Assembly: GCF_036227405.1 (NCBI RefSeq)
Contig: NZ_CP109474.1
Location: 70,671 to 134,670, forward strand
Direction: 5' to 3'
Length of the DNA: 64,000 nt
DNA from: Streptomyces sp. NBC_01460
Lineage (GTDB): Bacteria > Actinomycetota > Actinomycetes > Streptomycetales > Streptomycetaceae
Made by a program: the position numbers and the translations under genes
In this document: one piece after another, positions 28,700 through 38,340 of the stretch
Layout: the number at the start of each line of letters is the position of its first letter
How positions within the stretch are numbered: the first letter of the stretch is position 1
The notes under the pieces: model-generated
What the model saw: only the letters and a program-made list of their open reading frames with translations
Databases searched by the model: none
What the model was told of the DNA's origin: nothing

Positions 28700-29304
28700 G
28701 TGATTCCTCCCGTTGATCGCACGCAGGGTGCCCCGATGGGCACGTCTGTGCGAGCGGCGAGCGCATCGTATCTGTGTGTCATCGCCTGGCGCGCAGGATT
28801 TGATCAGTCGAGCGATGGTGGCCCTGCCCGGCGAACCGGGACGTTCTCGAGCGGCTCCACGGGCCATCCCGCCTCCACGGCGGGCACTTGAACGCGACCA
28901 TGCCGCCTGTATGCACGCCCCGCTCCAGCGCCCGGTCCAACTCCCCGCGGAACATGCCCAGCTGACGCCCACGGGCCGCGCCGACGCCCAGGGGCGGTGA
29001 GGCGCCGTTGGCGACTGCAGCTGAAAATCAGATGAAACCGGCTCGCGGTGCTGTCTACCGACTGGCCCCGTCAAGCACCTGGCGGATCCGACCGGGCAGG
29101 CGCTCACCGACGTCAGGGCCATCAGTGCCGTATCAGGCAACGTTTGCCTTGTCGTGATGGACGACCTGCTGCGCGCGAGGCAACGCGGTGCAGTTGAGGA
29201 TCGTCGAAACGGCTAGAGGGAAGGCGCGTTGTCGACGATGGGCTAGCTCAGCGACCGAAGTATGGTGCCGCTGGTTTGTCAGTGGGCGGCCGTACGCTCA
29301 GGCC
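28700..29304. other. Intergenic region, no gene seen
   Basis: About 600 bp between the divergent secreted-protein gene and the TPR-like gene. Open frames here have no ribosome binding site and no family resemblance. Promoters for both neighbours should lie in it. Confidence 0.4.
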
Positions 29305-30630
29305 GTGAATATTGATGATCTTAAGTGGCAGTCAGGGGGTCTCGGTGGATACCCGCCCGTGTTGGTGGACCTGTTGGTAGAGCAAGGGCACGTGGAACTG
29401 CTGGTCCGGGCGGCTTCAAGGGGAGCGTGGTCCTGCGCGAGGGCGGCAGTGTGCGAGCTGGGCAGGATGGCGGAGTTCGAGCGGGCTCTGGGCGTGCTGA
29501 GGCCGTTTGTCGAAGTTGGCTGGGAGCCAGCACGCTGGGCGGCTGCCGACATCATGCTGCAGGCGGGACGGGTACAGCAGGCGCTGGACTGGGGCCGCCC
29601 GGACGATACGGATTTGGCGTCGGAGCACGTGTGCCGCAACTTCGCGGAGCTGCTGGTCAAGGCGGGACAGGTGGATGAAGCGATCTCCGTTCTCACCCCG
29701 CATCTTGACAGGGGATGGCTCTTGTCCACCCTGGTCGAGCTGACCGAGGGCCAGAACCGGGACGATCGGGTCCTTGAACTGCTCGCACCGAAGGCCGAGC
29801 GGGCCCGCACCGCCTGCGGTGAGGAACGATGGAACCTCGATGCCAGCAATGCGCAGGACCTTCAGGCCCAGGTCCTGGAACGCGCGGGCCGCGTCGACGA
29901 GGCCGTCCGGGTACTCAGGGCAGACGTAGCCGCCGGTCACTTCCTGGTCCAGAACACGCTCACCGCCTATGCCGAACTCCTCCAGCGCAACGGTCGCATA
30001 GACGAACTGCGCGAACTGGGCATAGGGGAGCACGCGCACGTCGGCTTGCCCTACTACGCCAGGGCCCTCGAAGACCGCGGTCAGGCCGAAGAGGCCGAGA
30101 CCGTCCTGCGACGTTTCATTGCGGCTGACGAGTGGGACCGCTGCCGCTGGCCATTGATCGAGCTGCTGGGGCGGCAGGGTCGGATCGCGGAGGCCGTCGA
30201 GGTGGGGCGACCTACGTTCGACCACCACGATGCCTGCCTTCTCGAAAGCGTCATCCATCTTCTTTCCGAGGCCGGGCGTTTCGATGACGCCCTGGCCATC
30301 CTCGACGAGCGCGATGCCGAATACATCGACGAGCACTCGTCCTGGTTCCACACGAACCGGATAGGGCTGCTGGGCGAGGCAGGCCGATACGAGGAAGCCC
30401 TCGCCTACGCCAAGACCCTACCGACGGACGTGTACGGACTGACATCCAGCACCGCGTGGATCCTGGAGCAGTCAGGACGCGTCGACGAGGCTCTCGGCCT
30501 GCTCCGGGCAGATGCCGACGTGGAGGCGTGGGAGGTGGCCGCGCTCCTCATCAAACACGGACGTGCAGAAGAAGCGATGGACAGCATGCCGTCTATCGCC
30601 GATCTCCGCGCAGCCGGCCGGTGGGGGTAG
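29305..30630 (+). CDS. Tetratricopeptide-like repeat protein
   Basis: 441 residues made of about a dozen degenerate 34-residue helical repeats, for example LLVKAGQVDEAISVLTPHLDRG, LERAGRVDEAVRVLRADVAAG and LSEAGRFDDALAILDERDAE. Such repeats form a superhelical scaffold for protein contacts. No catalytic or DNA-binding domain is fused, and there is no signal peptide. The start chosen is GTG 29305 (MNIDDLKWQSGG when read as Met); the frame is open further up to 29188. Role unknown. Confidence 0.8.
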   Translation: MNIDDLKWQSGGLGGYPPVLVDLLVEQGHVELLVRAASRGAWSCARAAVCELGRMAEFERALGVLRPFVEVGWEPARWAAADIMLQAGRVQQALDWGRPDDTDLASEHVCRNFAELLVKAGQVDEAISVLTPHLDRGWLLSTLVELTEGQNRDDRVLELLAPKAERARTACGEERWNLDASNAQDLQAQVLERAGRVDEAVRVLRADVAAGHFLVQNTLTAYAELLQRNGRIDELRELGIGEHAHVGLPYYARALEDRGQAEEAETVLRRFIAADEWDRCRWPLIELLGRQGRIAEAVEVGRPTFDHHDACLLESVIHLLSEAGRFDDALAILDERDAEYIDEHSSWFHTNRIGLLGEAGRYEEALAYAKTLPTDVYGLTSSTAWILEQSGRVDEALGLLRADADVEAWEVAALLIKHGRAEEAMDSMPSIADLRAAGRWG

Positions 30631-30671
30631 CCGGAACCGTTCTTGCTGCGAGATCCCGCCGGGCAGGCGGA

Positions 30672-30809
30672 TCACACAAGGCCGAAGAACCGCGTCCACC
30701 AAGTGGGCCGCGCTTCGAACAGCACCAGCGGACCTGGGCCCTCGTAGTCGCTTCCCAGCAGTTCCTCGGGGACGCTCACGTAGCCGATTTCGTCCAGCGC
30801 TCGCTCCAC
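30672..30809 (-). pseudogene. C-terminal remnant of an unidentified gene
   Basis: The minus strand reads VERALDEIGYVSVPEELLG followed by SDYEGPGPLVLFEARPTWW and ends TRFFGLV stop at 30672, a natural-looking protein end. Upstream in the same frame a TAG blocks it within a few codons. It is a truncated relic or a 45-residue protein; I favour relic because another relic abuts it. Confidence 0.35.
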
Positions 30810-30909
30810 GGAGGCAAGGTCGGAGGGGACCTATCGGCGCCTCGCTAAAACCGGTCTGCTGGTCAAGGTGCAGGACCGGCCCGTTCAGTACCGCCTCATC
30901 GAGAAGTGA
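30808..30909 (+). pseudogene. C-terminal remnant resembling a winged-helix regulator
   Basis: The plus strand reads EGTYRRLAKTGLLVKVQDRP then VQYRLIEK stop. The pattern of a recognition-helix end followed by a beta-wing is that of a winged-helix regulator tail. No start or upstream part is present. It meets the minus-strand relic head to head, marking a junction where two genes were cut. Confidence 0.3.
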
Positions 30910-31090
30910 GGACCAGCATCGTGGCCGACCAGCGCTTCATCACCGCTGGTCCGGGAGGAACGATCACCGCTTCGACTGCACCACGGGGTTCCACTCCAGG
31001 CGAGCTGTTGACGCGGAGAAGGGACGAACGATTCACCCCATCCTGTGACCGAGGCTGAGGTCCGCGCCGCGAGGCCCAGTCTGGGCCGGG

Positions 31091-31513
31091 TCACCAGCAC
31101 GACCGCGGGTCTTGTACGTGCTCCGGCGAGTGCCGGTCCTCTCCCCTTCCCAGGCCGGTCCGGACCAGGAAGCCGGGGTCCGCGTCCCGCGGCGAGGTAG
31201 CAGTGTGCACTCGCTGGGTGCCGGGAATGCCCACCTCGACGAGGACCTCGCCGCGGAACATATACAGACCGAACAGGTCGTCGTCCTCGTCGTGCAGCAT
31301 GACCTGCACGCAGGCGGGCTCGTTCCACGGCAGGGACTCCAGGTCCTTTAGCACGCCGCGGCGCCCGTTCCACCGCCCGAACTCGATGTGCCAGCCCCCT
31401 ACGAACCAGGGGATCTGCACGAAGCAGCCGTTCCAGGTGCGGGCCTCGTCCGGCCGCGTCAGCGGCTCCATCACCTCGTCCTCGTACCGCGCCAACACGA
31501 TGACCTGCGCCAT
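31091..31513 (-). CDS. Small hypothetical protein
   Basis: 140 residues from the ATG at 31513 (MAQVIVLARYEDEVMEPLTR), or 145 from 31528. Soluble alpha/beta, with FVQIPWFVGGWHIEFGRWNG and CVQVMLHDEDDDLFGLYMFRGE suggesting a small beta-sheet fold. No recognised domain. Its upstream region leads into another minus-strand gene. Codon use fits the host. Confidence 0.55.
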   Translation of the reverse strand: MAQVIVLARYEDEVMEPLTRPDEARTWNGCFVQIPWFVGGWHIEFGRWNGRRGVLKDLESLPWNEPACVQVMLHDEDDDLFGLYMFRGEVLVEVGIPGTQRVHTATSPRDADPGFLVRTGLGRGEDRHSPEHVQDPRSCW

Positions 31514-31664
31514 TCTGCTCATGCACACATGTCACACGGTGCCGGGCAGCGAGGGCAATCGATTTGGGAGCCGTCGCCTGTGCATTCCATAGCGCTGTCG
31601 CGGTCTCCTCGATCCGGCTGTGCATCTGGACCTGAGACAGAGTCACTCGCTTCCGGTACACCGC

Positions 31665-32387
31665 TCAGATCGGAGGGCGATTGGATGATGCGTACTCGTC
31701 GGCGATGTTGAAGACGCTGGCACAGCTTGGGCACTCCGCCTGGCCGAAGAGATGGGTGATTCCGTCGGCCAGCACGAATTCCCCGTCCCGCACGGCAGTC
31801 TCGTACATCCAGCAGCCGGTGCTGGAGAGCTCCTCGGCGGGCACCGGCTTCAGGGCGCGTCGGTCCCCGTCGCCCAGGTTCCAGTCCCGGATGGCTGAGT
31901 AGCGTCCGTAGTCGCCTATGGCGATCGTCACCTCGACAGCGCAGTGAGGGCAGGCGACCTGGTAGAAGTCGTCCGAGAAGTCCCCCAGGGCCGCACTCCA
32001 GTGGTGGTGCCCTTCGACGGCGATCAAGTCGCGGAAGGTCGCGAGGTAGTCGTCCGGCCGTGACCGCAGGTGCCGATCCAGCAGCTCACGGAACTCCGCG
32101 ATCGCTGCGGTACAGCCCGCCAGCAGATCGTCGAGGCCGTGGTTCCCTGCCGCGCGCCGGACGATCGCCCCAGCCAGCTCGCGTGCCGCCGTACGCCGCG
32201 ACGCAAGATGTACCAGGCGCGGCAGTGCGGCGAAACTGGCGGGGAACATCAAGTCGTGTTCGAGGATCAGCCGGTGACCCAGCTCATCCCATGCCTCTGC
32301 ATCGTCCTCGCGCTCGACCCTCGCCAGGAGCTCGGGGACGCGATCGACGTCTCCGTAGCAGTCGTACATCTGTGCCCAGTTCACCAC
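31665..32387 (-). CDS. Hypothetical protein with zinc-ribbon-like cysteine pairs
   Basis: 240 residues from GTG 32387. The N-terminal half is helical (VPELLARVEREDDAEAWDELGHRL, FAALPRLVHLASRRTAAREL), like a HEAT-type repeat. The C-terminal half has two CxxC pairs, VACPHCAVEV and AECPSCASVF, that could bind one zinc. Similar Streptomyces proteins occur near contact-dependent or immunity genes, but I cannot name the family. The exact start is uncertain because no strong ribosome site is seen. Confidence 0.6.
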   Translation of the reverse strand: MVNWAQMYDCYGDVDRVPELLARVEREDDAEAWDELGHRLILEHDLMFPASFAALPRLVHLASRRTAARELAGAIVRRAAGNHGLDDLLAGCTAAIAEFRELLDRHLRSRPDDYLATFRDLIAVEGHHHWSAALGDFSDDFYQVACPHCAVEVTIAIGDYGRYSAIRDWNLGDGDRRALKPVPAEELSSTGCWMYETAVRDGEFVLADGITHLFGQAECPSCASVFNIADEYASSNRPPI

Positions 32388-32505
32388 CTGAGCATCTAAC
32401 CGTCCTGAGGCAACCGGGGACGACCCCGCAGCCCTGAACCCCGTTGTATGACCTATCAGACCTCCGACCCCCTCACTAGGGTGGGCACTTCGAAACACTC
32501 GAGGG

Positions 32506-34779
32506 GTGGGTGGCAGTGTGGCGAGACGACCGGACGGCGCCGAGGTCGCGGCCGTGGTGCAGCGAGTCTTCTGCGGCGGGTTACGGAGCGGGAAGTCCGC
32601 GTTCCAGCCGGAACTGGCAGCCTGGACCGAGGCGACCGCCTCCGATCTGCGCGCCCGATTCGTCGACCGGCCCGACGAATCGTCGGACACCTTTCTCGTC
32701 AAGCTGCGCCGGCAGCTCACCGACGCCCCCGACGAGACGATCGTCCTCGCCGCCGAACTGCTCTTCGTGAACATGGCCCCTCTGGTCCCCGAGCAGATCG
32801 GTCTTCCGAAGAAACTGCAGACCCTCCGCGAGGTGCTGTCCTGGGCCGGCCGCCCCCTGGATGTGCCCCCGGACTTGGAGCCCGCACTGAAGGGTTTCCT
32901 CCACGGTGGGCAGGGGTTCCTCAACTACCGCTGGGCGCAGTTCCAGATCCTGGTTCTCCTCGTCGAGCGGCTGGCCAGGGCGGAGCCCACGGAGCGGGAG
33001 GCACTCCTCAAAGATCCGTGGGGCTTCCGTGCCCTCTGCTTCGGCATCCAGGACTCGGTCGGCCACAAGAAGGGCCGTGCCCAGATCCATGTACTGCTCT
33101 TCACGCTCTTCCCGGACGACTTCCAGCCCATCGCCAGTGCCCACCACAAGCACGAGATCCTCAAGGCGTTCGCGGACGAGCTCTCCGGTCCCACCGGCAA
33201 CGACGACAAGGACCTGCTGACGCTCAGCAGAAACCTGGAGGTCCAGGTCGGCCAGCCCGTCGACTTCTACGACGAGCCCTGGGTCGGCCGCTGGCGCAAG
33301 GGCGCCGTAACGCACGAGCAGCGCGGCTGGCTGGTCCGCGGCCACAACGTGGACGGGCACGACTTCATCCCGGCCTGGCTCAGGCAGGGCTACTGCTCGC
33401 TCTCCTGGCGGGAGGTCCCGGAGATCCCCGTCGGCGCCACCAAGCAGCAGGTCCGGCAGGCGGTCGCCGAGGCCATGCCCGAGGCCACCGCCCAGCTGCG
33501 CGGGGCGGCCGCCTATCAGCTGCATGTCTTCCTGACCGTCATGCAGCCGGGCGACCTGGTCGTCACCGTCACCCCGGACGAGGTACACGTCGGCACCGTG
33601 CAGGGCGCACCGACGTACGACGCCTCCGAGGGCCTCGACAACGCCCGCCGTCTCCGGGTGCGCTGGGCGACCGCCGACCGCCCCCTGGTCCGGGCCGACC
33701 TCCCCGAGAAGGTCCAGGCAAGGCTGCCGCTGCCGCCGGCGGTGTACGACATCAGCAGTGTGGCCGCCGAGCTGGCGGAGCGTGCGGGTCTGGAGAACGC
33801 GGTCGACGATGTACTCGCCGAGGTCGACGTCACCAAGCCCCTTGAGTTCCCGCCGATCACCCAGGAGCTGGCGGACGAACTGCTCATGCCGCTGGAGTGG
33901 CTGCGGGAGACCGCCGAACAGCTGCAGGACCAGCTTCAGCTGGTGCTCCACGGGCCGCCCGGCACCGGGAAGACCCACGTCGCCCGTGCGCTGGCCAGAC
34001 ATTTGGCGGGTCCGGACCGGGTGCAGCTGGTCCAGTTCCACCCCTCCTACACCTACGAGGACTTCTTCGAGGGCTTCCGTCCCGTTCGGGGCGACGGAGG
34101 CTCGGTGATGTTCGACGTGTCGCCCGGTCCGTTCAGACTGCTGGCCGAGCGGGCACGGAAGGACCCGGCGAATCCGTACTTCCTGATCATCGATGAGATC
34201 AACCGGGCCAACCTGGCGAAGGTCTTCGGCGAGCTGTACTTCCTGCTGGAGTACCGCGAGGAGCCCATCACCGTGCAGTACAGCCCGCACGATCCGTTCC
34301 ATCTGCCCGGCAATCTCTTCCTCATCGGCACGATGAACACCGCCGACCGCTCCATCGCGCTGGTCGACGCGGCGATGCGCCGCCGCTTCGCCTTCCGCCG
34401 GCTGTCCCCCGAGAAGCCGCCGGTGCAGGGTCTGCTGGCGCGCTGGCTGCAGGCCCGCGGTCTCCCGGACACTGCCGCCCGGCTGCTGGACGAGCTGAAC
34501 TCCCGCCTCGGCGACGCCGACCGTGCCATCGGCCCGTCGTACCTGATGAAGCCCGGCGTGGCCCGCCCCGGGGGCCTGGACCTCATCTGGCGCACCCAGA
34601 TCCTGCCGCTCCTGGAGGACCAGCTCTACGGCACCGGCGTCGACGTCGAAGCGGAGTACGGCCTGGACTCCCTGCGGGCGGCCGCCGCGATGCCGGGCCC
34701 CTCGGCCGGATTCCCGTCGCAGGCCGCCGCCCCGCAGGGCCGGCCGGTCGGTTCCCCGCTCCCGGCCGTCGAATCGTGA
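32506..34779 (+). CDS. mcrB: McrB-type AAA+ NTPase of a modification-dependent restriction system
   Basis: 757 residues. The C-terminal 300 residues are an McrB-class AAA+ domain: Walker A HGPPGTGKTHVARAL near residue 485, FHPSYTYEDFFEGFRP (McrB hallmark), Walker B YFLIIDEINRANLAKVFGE, sensor LIGTMNTADRSIALVDAAMRRRF. The N-terminal 300 residues are helical and unassigned, followed at about 290-420 by an EVE/PUA-like stretch (MQPGDLVVTVTPDEVHVGTVQG) that probably reads modified bases. It should load on modified DNA and translocate with McrC. GTG at 32506 or 32518. Overlaps mcrC by four bases. Confidence 0.9.
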   Translation: MGGSVARRPDGAEVAAVVQRVFCGGLRSGKSAFQPELAAWTEATASDLRARFVDRPDESSDTFLVKLRRQLTDAPDETIVLAAELLFVNMAPLVPEQIGLPKKLQTLREVLSWAGRPLDVPPDLEPALKGFLHGGQGFLNYRWAQFQILVLLVERLARAEPTEREALLKDPWGFRALCFGIQDSVGHKKGRAQIHVLLFTLFPDDFQPIASAHHKHEILKAFADELSGPTGNDDKDLLTLSRNLEVQVGQPVDFYDEPWVGRWRKGAVTHEQRGWLVRGHNVDGHDFIPAWLRQGYCSLSWREVPEIPVGATKQQVRQAVAEAMPEATAQLRGAAAYQLHVFLTVMQPGDLVVTVTPDEVHVGTVQGAPTYDASEGLDNARRLRVRWATADRPLVRADLPEKVQARLPLPPAVYDISSVAAELAERAGLENAVDDVLAEVDVTKPLEFPPITQELADELLMPLEWLRETAEQLQDQLQLVLHGPPGTGKTHVARALARHLAGPDRVQLVQFHPSYTYEDFFEGFRPVRGDGGSVMFDVSPGPFRLLAERARKDPANPYFLIIDEINRANLAKVFGELYFLLEYREEPITVQYSPHDPFHLPGNLFLIGTMNTADRSIALVDAAMRRRFAFRRLSPEKPPVQGLLARWLQARGLPDTAARLLDELNSRLGDADRAIGPSYLMKPGVARPGGLDLIWRTQILPLLEDQLYGTGVDVEAEYGLDSLRAAAAMPGPSAGFPSQAAAPQGRPVGSPLPAVES

Positions 34780-36071
34780 GCGCCGACCTCACCCTCACCG
34801 TCCAGGAGACCGGCCCCGGCAGCGCGTACGAACTGACCGGCGACCAGGTGGCGGCCCTGGTCGCCGTGCCGGACCTGGTACGGCTGACCCCGGCACCGGG
34901 CGGGCGCTGGAATGTGCGGGGCAACCAGAAGGTGGGCCTGATCCGTCTGCCCACCCGGTCCGGCGGAGCGGTCCACCTCCGGCTGCGCCCCAAACTCCCC
35001 ATCAGAGACCTCCTCTTCCTCCTCTCCTACTCCTCCACCGACCCCTGGCACCCGGAGCCGGTCACCGCGGCGACAGCCGACGACCTCCTCCCCGCCCTCG
35101 CCGACCTGCTGGCCCGCACCGCCCGCCGCACCCTGGAGGCGGGCGTCCTGCACGGCTACAGCGAGGTGGCCGAGGAGCTGCCCCTGATCAGGGGCCGTAT
35201 CCGCACCACGGACCAACTCCGCCGCACCGGTTTGCCGCTGCCGATATCGGTCCGGTACGACGACCACACCCCGGACATCCCCGAGAACCGCATCCTGCTG
35301 GCTGCCTTGAATCTGGCCGCTCACCTGCCGGGCGTACTGGACTCGACCCGCTTGACCCTCCGCCACCTCGCCCACCGCCTTCACGGTGTCCGCGCGCCTC
35401 ACCCCGGCCAACCGCTTCCCACCTGGATCCCGACGAGACTCAACGCCCGCTATGCCCCGGCCCTCAGGCTGGCTGAACTCCTTCTGTCCGGCCGCTCGGT
35501 ACGACAGGAAGGAGGCGTTCCGATCCCGGCGGACGGCTTCCTGCTGGACCTGCCGAAGGTCTTCGAACGCTTTGTGACGGTGACACTCGGCGAAGCCCTG
35601 GCCCGCCACGGCATCCGCTGCGCTCCCCAGGACGTCCACCGCCTGGACGAGGCGCGCCGGGCCGCTTTCCGCCCCGACCTGGTTCTGTACCGCGGGGGCC
35701 GTCCGATCTCGGTGATGGACGCGAAGTACACGTACCTCAAGGTCACGTCCCCACCCGTGGAACACCTCTACCAGCTCCTGGCCTACTGCACCGCCCTGGG
35801 CATCAGCCGCGGCCACCTCATCTACGCGGCGGCCGGCCCGGGCACGGCCCCCACCGACCACGTGATCCGCTGTTCCTCCGTCACGATCACCGCTCACGCC
35901 CTGAACCTGAACGATCCCCCAGCCGGCCTCCTGGCGCAGATGGCCGCCCTGGCCGCCCTGGCCGGCAGAACGGCGACGGCCGCCCCGCCAGCTTCGCCCG
36001 GGCAGGCATGCAAGGCCGCCCATAGCTCACAACTCAGAGAAATCGAGGGCGCGAGCGCGCCCCCGCAGTAG
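34776..36071 (+). CDS. mcrC: McrC-type nuclease subunit
   Basis: 431 residues, cleaving partner of McrB. The N-terminal half has a beta-domain (VRLTPAPGGRWNVRGNQKVGLI, VHLRLRPKLPIRDLLFLLSY). The C-terminal PD-(D/E)xK nuclease is intact: RAAFRPDLVLYRGGRPISVM followed by DAKY, then HLYQLLAYCTALG. GTG start in GTGA with the mcrB stop. The last 40 residues are Pro/Ala-rich. Together the pair forms an McrBC-like defence unit. Confidence 0.9.
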   Translation: MSADLTLTVQETGPGSAYELTGDQVAALVAVPDLVRLTPAPGGRWNVRGNQKVGLIRLPTRSGGAVHLRLRPKLPIRDLLFLLSYSSTDPWHPEPVTAATADDLLPALADLLARTARRTLEAGVLHGYSEVAEELPLIRGRIRTTDQLRRTGLPLPISVRYDDHTPDIPENRILLAALNLAAHLPGVLDSTRLTLRHLAHRLHGVRAPHPGQPLPTWIPTRLNARYAPALRLAELLLSGRSVRQEGGVPIPADGFLLDLPKVFERFVTVTLGEALARHGIRCAPQDVHRLDEARRAAFRPDLVLYRGGRPISVMDAKYTYLKVTSPPVEHLYQLLAYCTALGISRGHLIYAAAGPGTAPTDHVIRCSSVTITAHALNLNDPPAGLLAQMAALAALAGRTATAAPPASPGQACKAAHSSQLREIEGASAPPQ

Positions 36072-37290
36072 CTGGCCCGCGTGCGGGCTCGCAGCGGTCG
36101 CAGCATCGCACGAAAGGACGGACCGATCGCCGCGAGTGCAATCAGGTTTGACTTCTTCACTTGTCCTTTGAAAGGGAAATCTTTGCCTCCGGTTGAAAGC
36201 GGCGGGCTGCTGAGAAGCGATATCTTCGGTCCACCACGGTGCTTTCGTCGCAGAGTTATGTTCTCAGCGTTGCCCGTAATCTCTGGGAACGTCTGCTGCT
36301 CGCGGGTCGTGATGACGCCGCCTGCCGCCTCGAGGCACTCCTCCGTATCCCCGTTTACGGTCCCGACAGGCATCCCGACCAGCAGGAACATTCCACCGTT
36401 GAAACATCGGTGTCACACGGCCGAGAAGCTGTTCGATTTTAAGCCATGTGACCGAAATTGATCTTCGGGTGACGTGTTGGCGGGGGCTGCTGCTTTGATG
36501 GATCAGCTGCACAATTGGGGTGCGGCTGATTGAGCGGGGGAGGGTGCTGTTGTTGTGCCGTGGGCGCGATCGTATGTGCAGGGGCGGGACTGGGAGGAAA
36601 GGGCCTCGCTCGGATGGGATCCGGGATCCGCAGGAAGAGCGCCTCGCCCCGAGCGGCGAGTGCGGTGTGCCCCGCACGTTCCTGCCGTCGGCCCCTCCTG
36701 CCAGGAAGGCCAGGTCAGCGCCACCGCCACCTTCGGTGACTCTGCCCGCGGCTCCCTTCGCACCCTGCAGGATCTCGGCCTCGCGTGGCACCCGGGACGG
36801 AGTCCGGTCATGCCAAGACTGCGGACGGGAGTTCCGGGCTTCGCCTGTACGGCAGTGCACTCAGCGCGTATGACCGAACTATTTCCGAAGGCTTTGCAAT
36901 TGTCGAGGTTTCCGGTGTCCATCCGTCGCCGTGTCAGCGAGAAGTCCCGTCTCCGATTGCCGGGTCGTGCGGCGGAGCAATCCAGCCGGGAGGGGGCTCG
37001 ACGAGCTCCGGTGTGACGAGGCATCCGCCGCCCGTGACCTGAGTGGCGGATGCCGGTCTCCGAATCCGCTCAGACAGCCACCGGATTCCGCCAAAGCGGT
37101 CGGGTCGACTTCCGTGAGCCCCCTGCACGGGGCGATCGCTTCGACCGACTGCCAAACGTGAGAAGACTCTCCTCGGCCATGTGTGGAAGGAAGATGCCCG
37201 CCTGCACAGACTTCATTTCTCGTTCAGGAGGACCGACCCGTCTCGACCGCGGGTCCGAAAAAGGCTGACGAAACTACAGGGGGAAGCAAC
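36072..37290. other. 1.2-kb mostly non-coding junction before the biosynthetic cluster
   Basis: Lower GC than either side, notably 36130-36500. One small plus-strand frame (36239-36442, 67 codons, LLLAGRDDAACRLEALLRIP) is protein-like but without a ribosome site. Other frames look like noise. No integrase, tRNA or transposase end is visible. The last 130 bp should hold the promoter of the first SARP gene. It marks the change from defence genes to the cluster. Confidence 0.45.
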
Positions 37291-38112
37291 GTGGATATCG
37301 AAATTCTGGGAGCTCTGATCGTGACGGAGGGCCGGGTCTCCATCACGCCCACCGCGCCGAAGGCGCGACAGGTGCTCGCACTCCTGGCGTTCTTCGCCGA
37401 CCAGGTTGTGCCCGTGTCCGCGTTGATCGAGGAGCTATGGGCCGACAGGCCGCCGCGCAGCGCCCGTACCACCCTCCAGACGTACGTGCTCCAGCTGCGA
37501 GAGCTCATCACCGGCGCCCTGGCTGCACAAGGCCCTGGAGCCGTGTCGGCCAAGGACATCCTCGTGACGTGCCCTGGGGGCTATCTCCTGAACACCAGGG
37601 GCGGAACCAGCGACGCGAAGGAGTTCGAGAGGCTCGCAGGACTCGGCTACCGAGCCGTCGGCGAGGGCGATCACGCGGACGGTGCGCGGCTGCTGCGCGA
37701 CTCGCTCGTGTTGTGGCGCGGGGCGCCCTTCGCCGACGTCCAGCTGGGCAAGCAAATGGAGTTGGAGGCCGCACGCCTGGAGGAGAGCCGGCTGTGCGCG
37801 CTCGACCAGCGCATCGAGGCGGATCTGCAACTGGGACGGCACCGGGAACTGCTCGCCGAGCTGACCGTTCTGGTCAGCCGGTATCGCACCCACGAGAACC
37901 TGTGCCGACAGTTCATGATCGCCCTGCAGCGCTCGGGCCGCTGGAGCGAAGCACTGGACGTCTACCGGAAGCTGCGCGGGACTCTCGCACGCGAGTCGGG
38001 CCTGGAACCTTCGGTCGTGCTTCGCCAACTGCACCGCTCGATACTGCTGGCCCACACCCACACAGGGTCAACGGCCGCTGAGCCCGGCTCCCGTGTGGTC
38101 CGTGTCGTCTGA
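37291..38112 (+). CDS. SARP-family transcriptional activator 1
   Basis: 273 residues, small SARP type: N-terminal OmpR-like winged helix (MDIEILGALIVTEGRVSITP when GTG is read as Met, then KARQVLALLAFFADQVVPV, RTTLQTYVLQLREL) and a C-terminal bacterial transcriptional activation domain (KEFERLAGLGYRAVGEGDHA, LAELTVLVSRYRTHENLC, LDVYRKLRGTLARESGLEPS). SARPs bind direct heptamer repeats upstream of pathway genes and recruit RNA polymerase. GTG at 37291 follows GGGGGAAG. A likely target box lies at 44347. Confidence 0.93.
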   Translation: MDIEILGALIVTEGRVSITPTAPKARQVLALLAFFADQVVPVSALIEELWADRPPRSARTTLQTYVLQLRELITGALAAQGPGAVSAKDILVTCPGGYLLNTRGGTSDAKEFERLAGLGYRAVGEGDHADGARLLRDSLVLWRGAPFADVQLGKQMELEAARLEESRLCALDQRIEADLQLGRHRELLAELTVLVSRYRTHENLCRQFMIALQRSGRWSEALDVYRKLRGTLARESGLEPSVVLRQLHRSILLAHTHTGSTAAEPGSRVVRVV

Positions 38113-38340
38113 CCCTTCAAGGACGCGTTATAGCGATTGACGCAGGTGAAGGGGGGAGCGCGCCGCAGCGGCACGCGGCCTGGCGGAGATCCGCTTGACG
38201 AAGACTCAAGAAATCCGAGGCGCCCTGTTTCAGTCAGTACGGTGCTTGAGGCCGTGCACGCAGAAGCGGACAAAGAAGTCCGTATGCCTTGCTTCGGAGA
38301 TCAAAACGAGAAGCTCTCGACGAGTCATGGGAGAACGTCA

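Noticed and set aside
36072..37290. Insertion sequence or att site at the edge of the biosynthetic cluster
   Set aside because: No terminal repeats, transposase motifs, integrase or tRNA could be seen.
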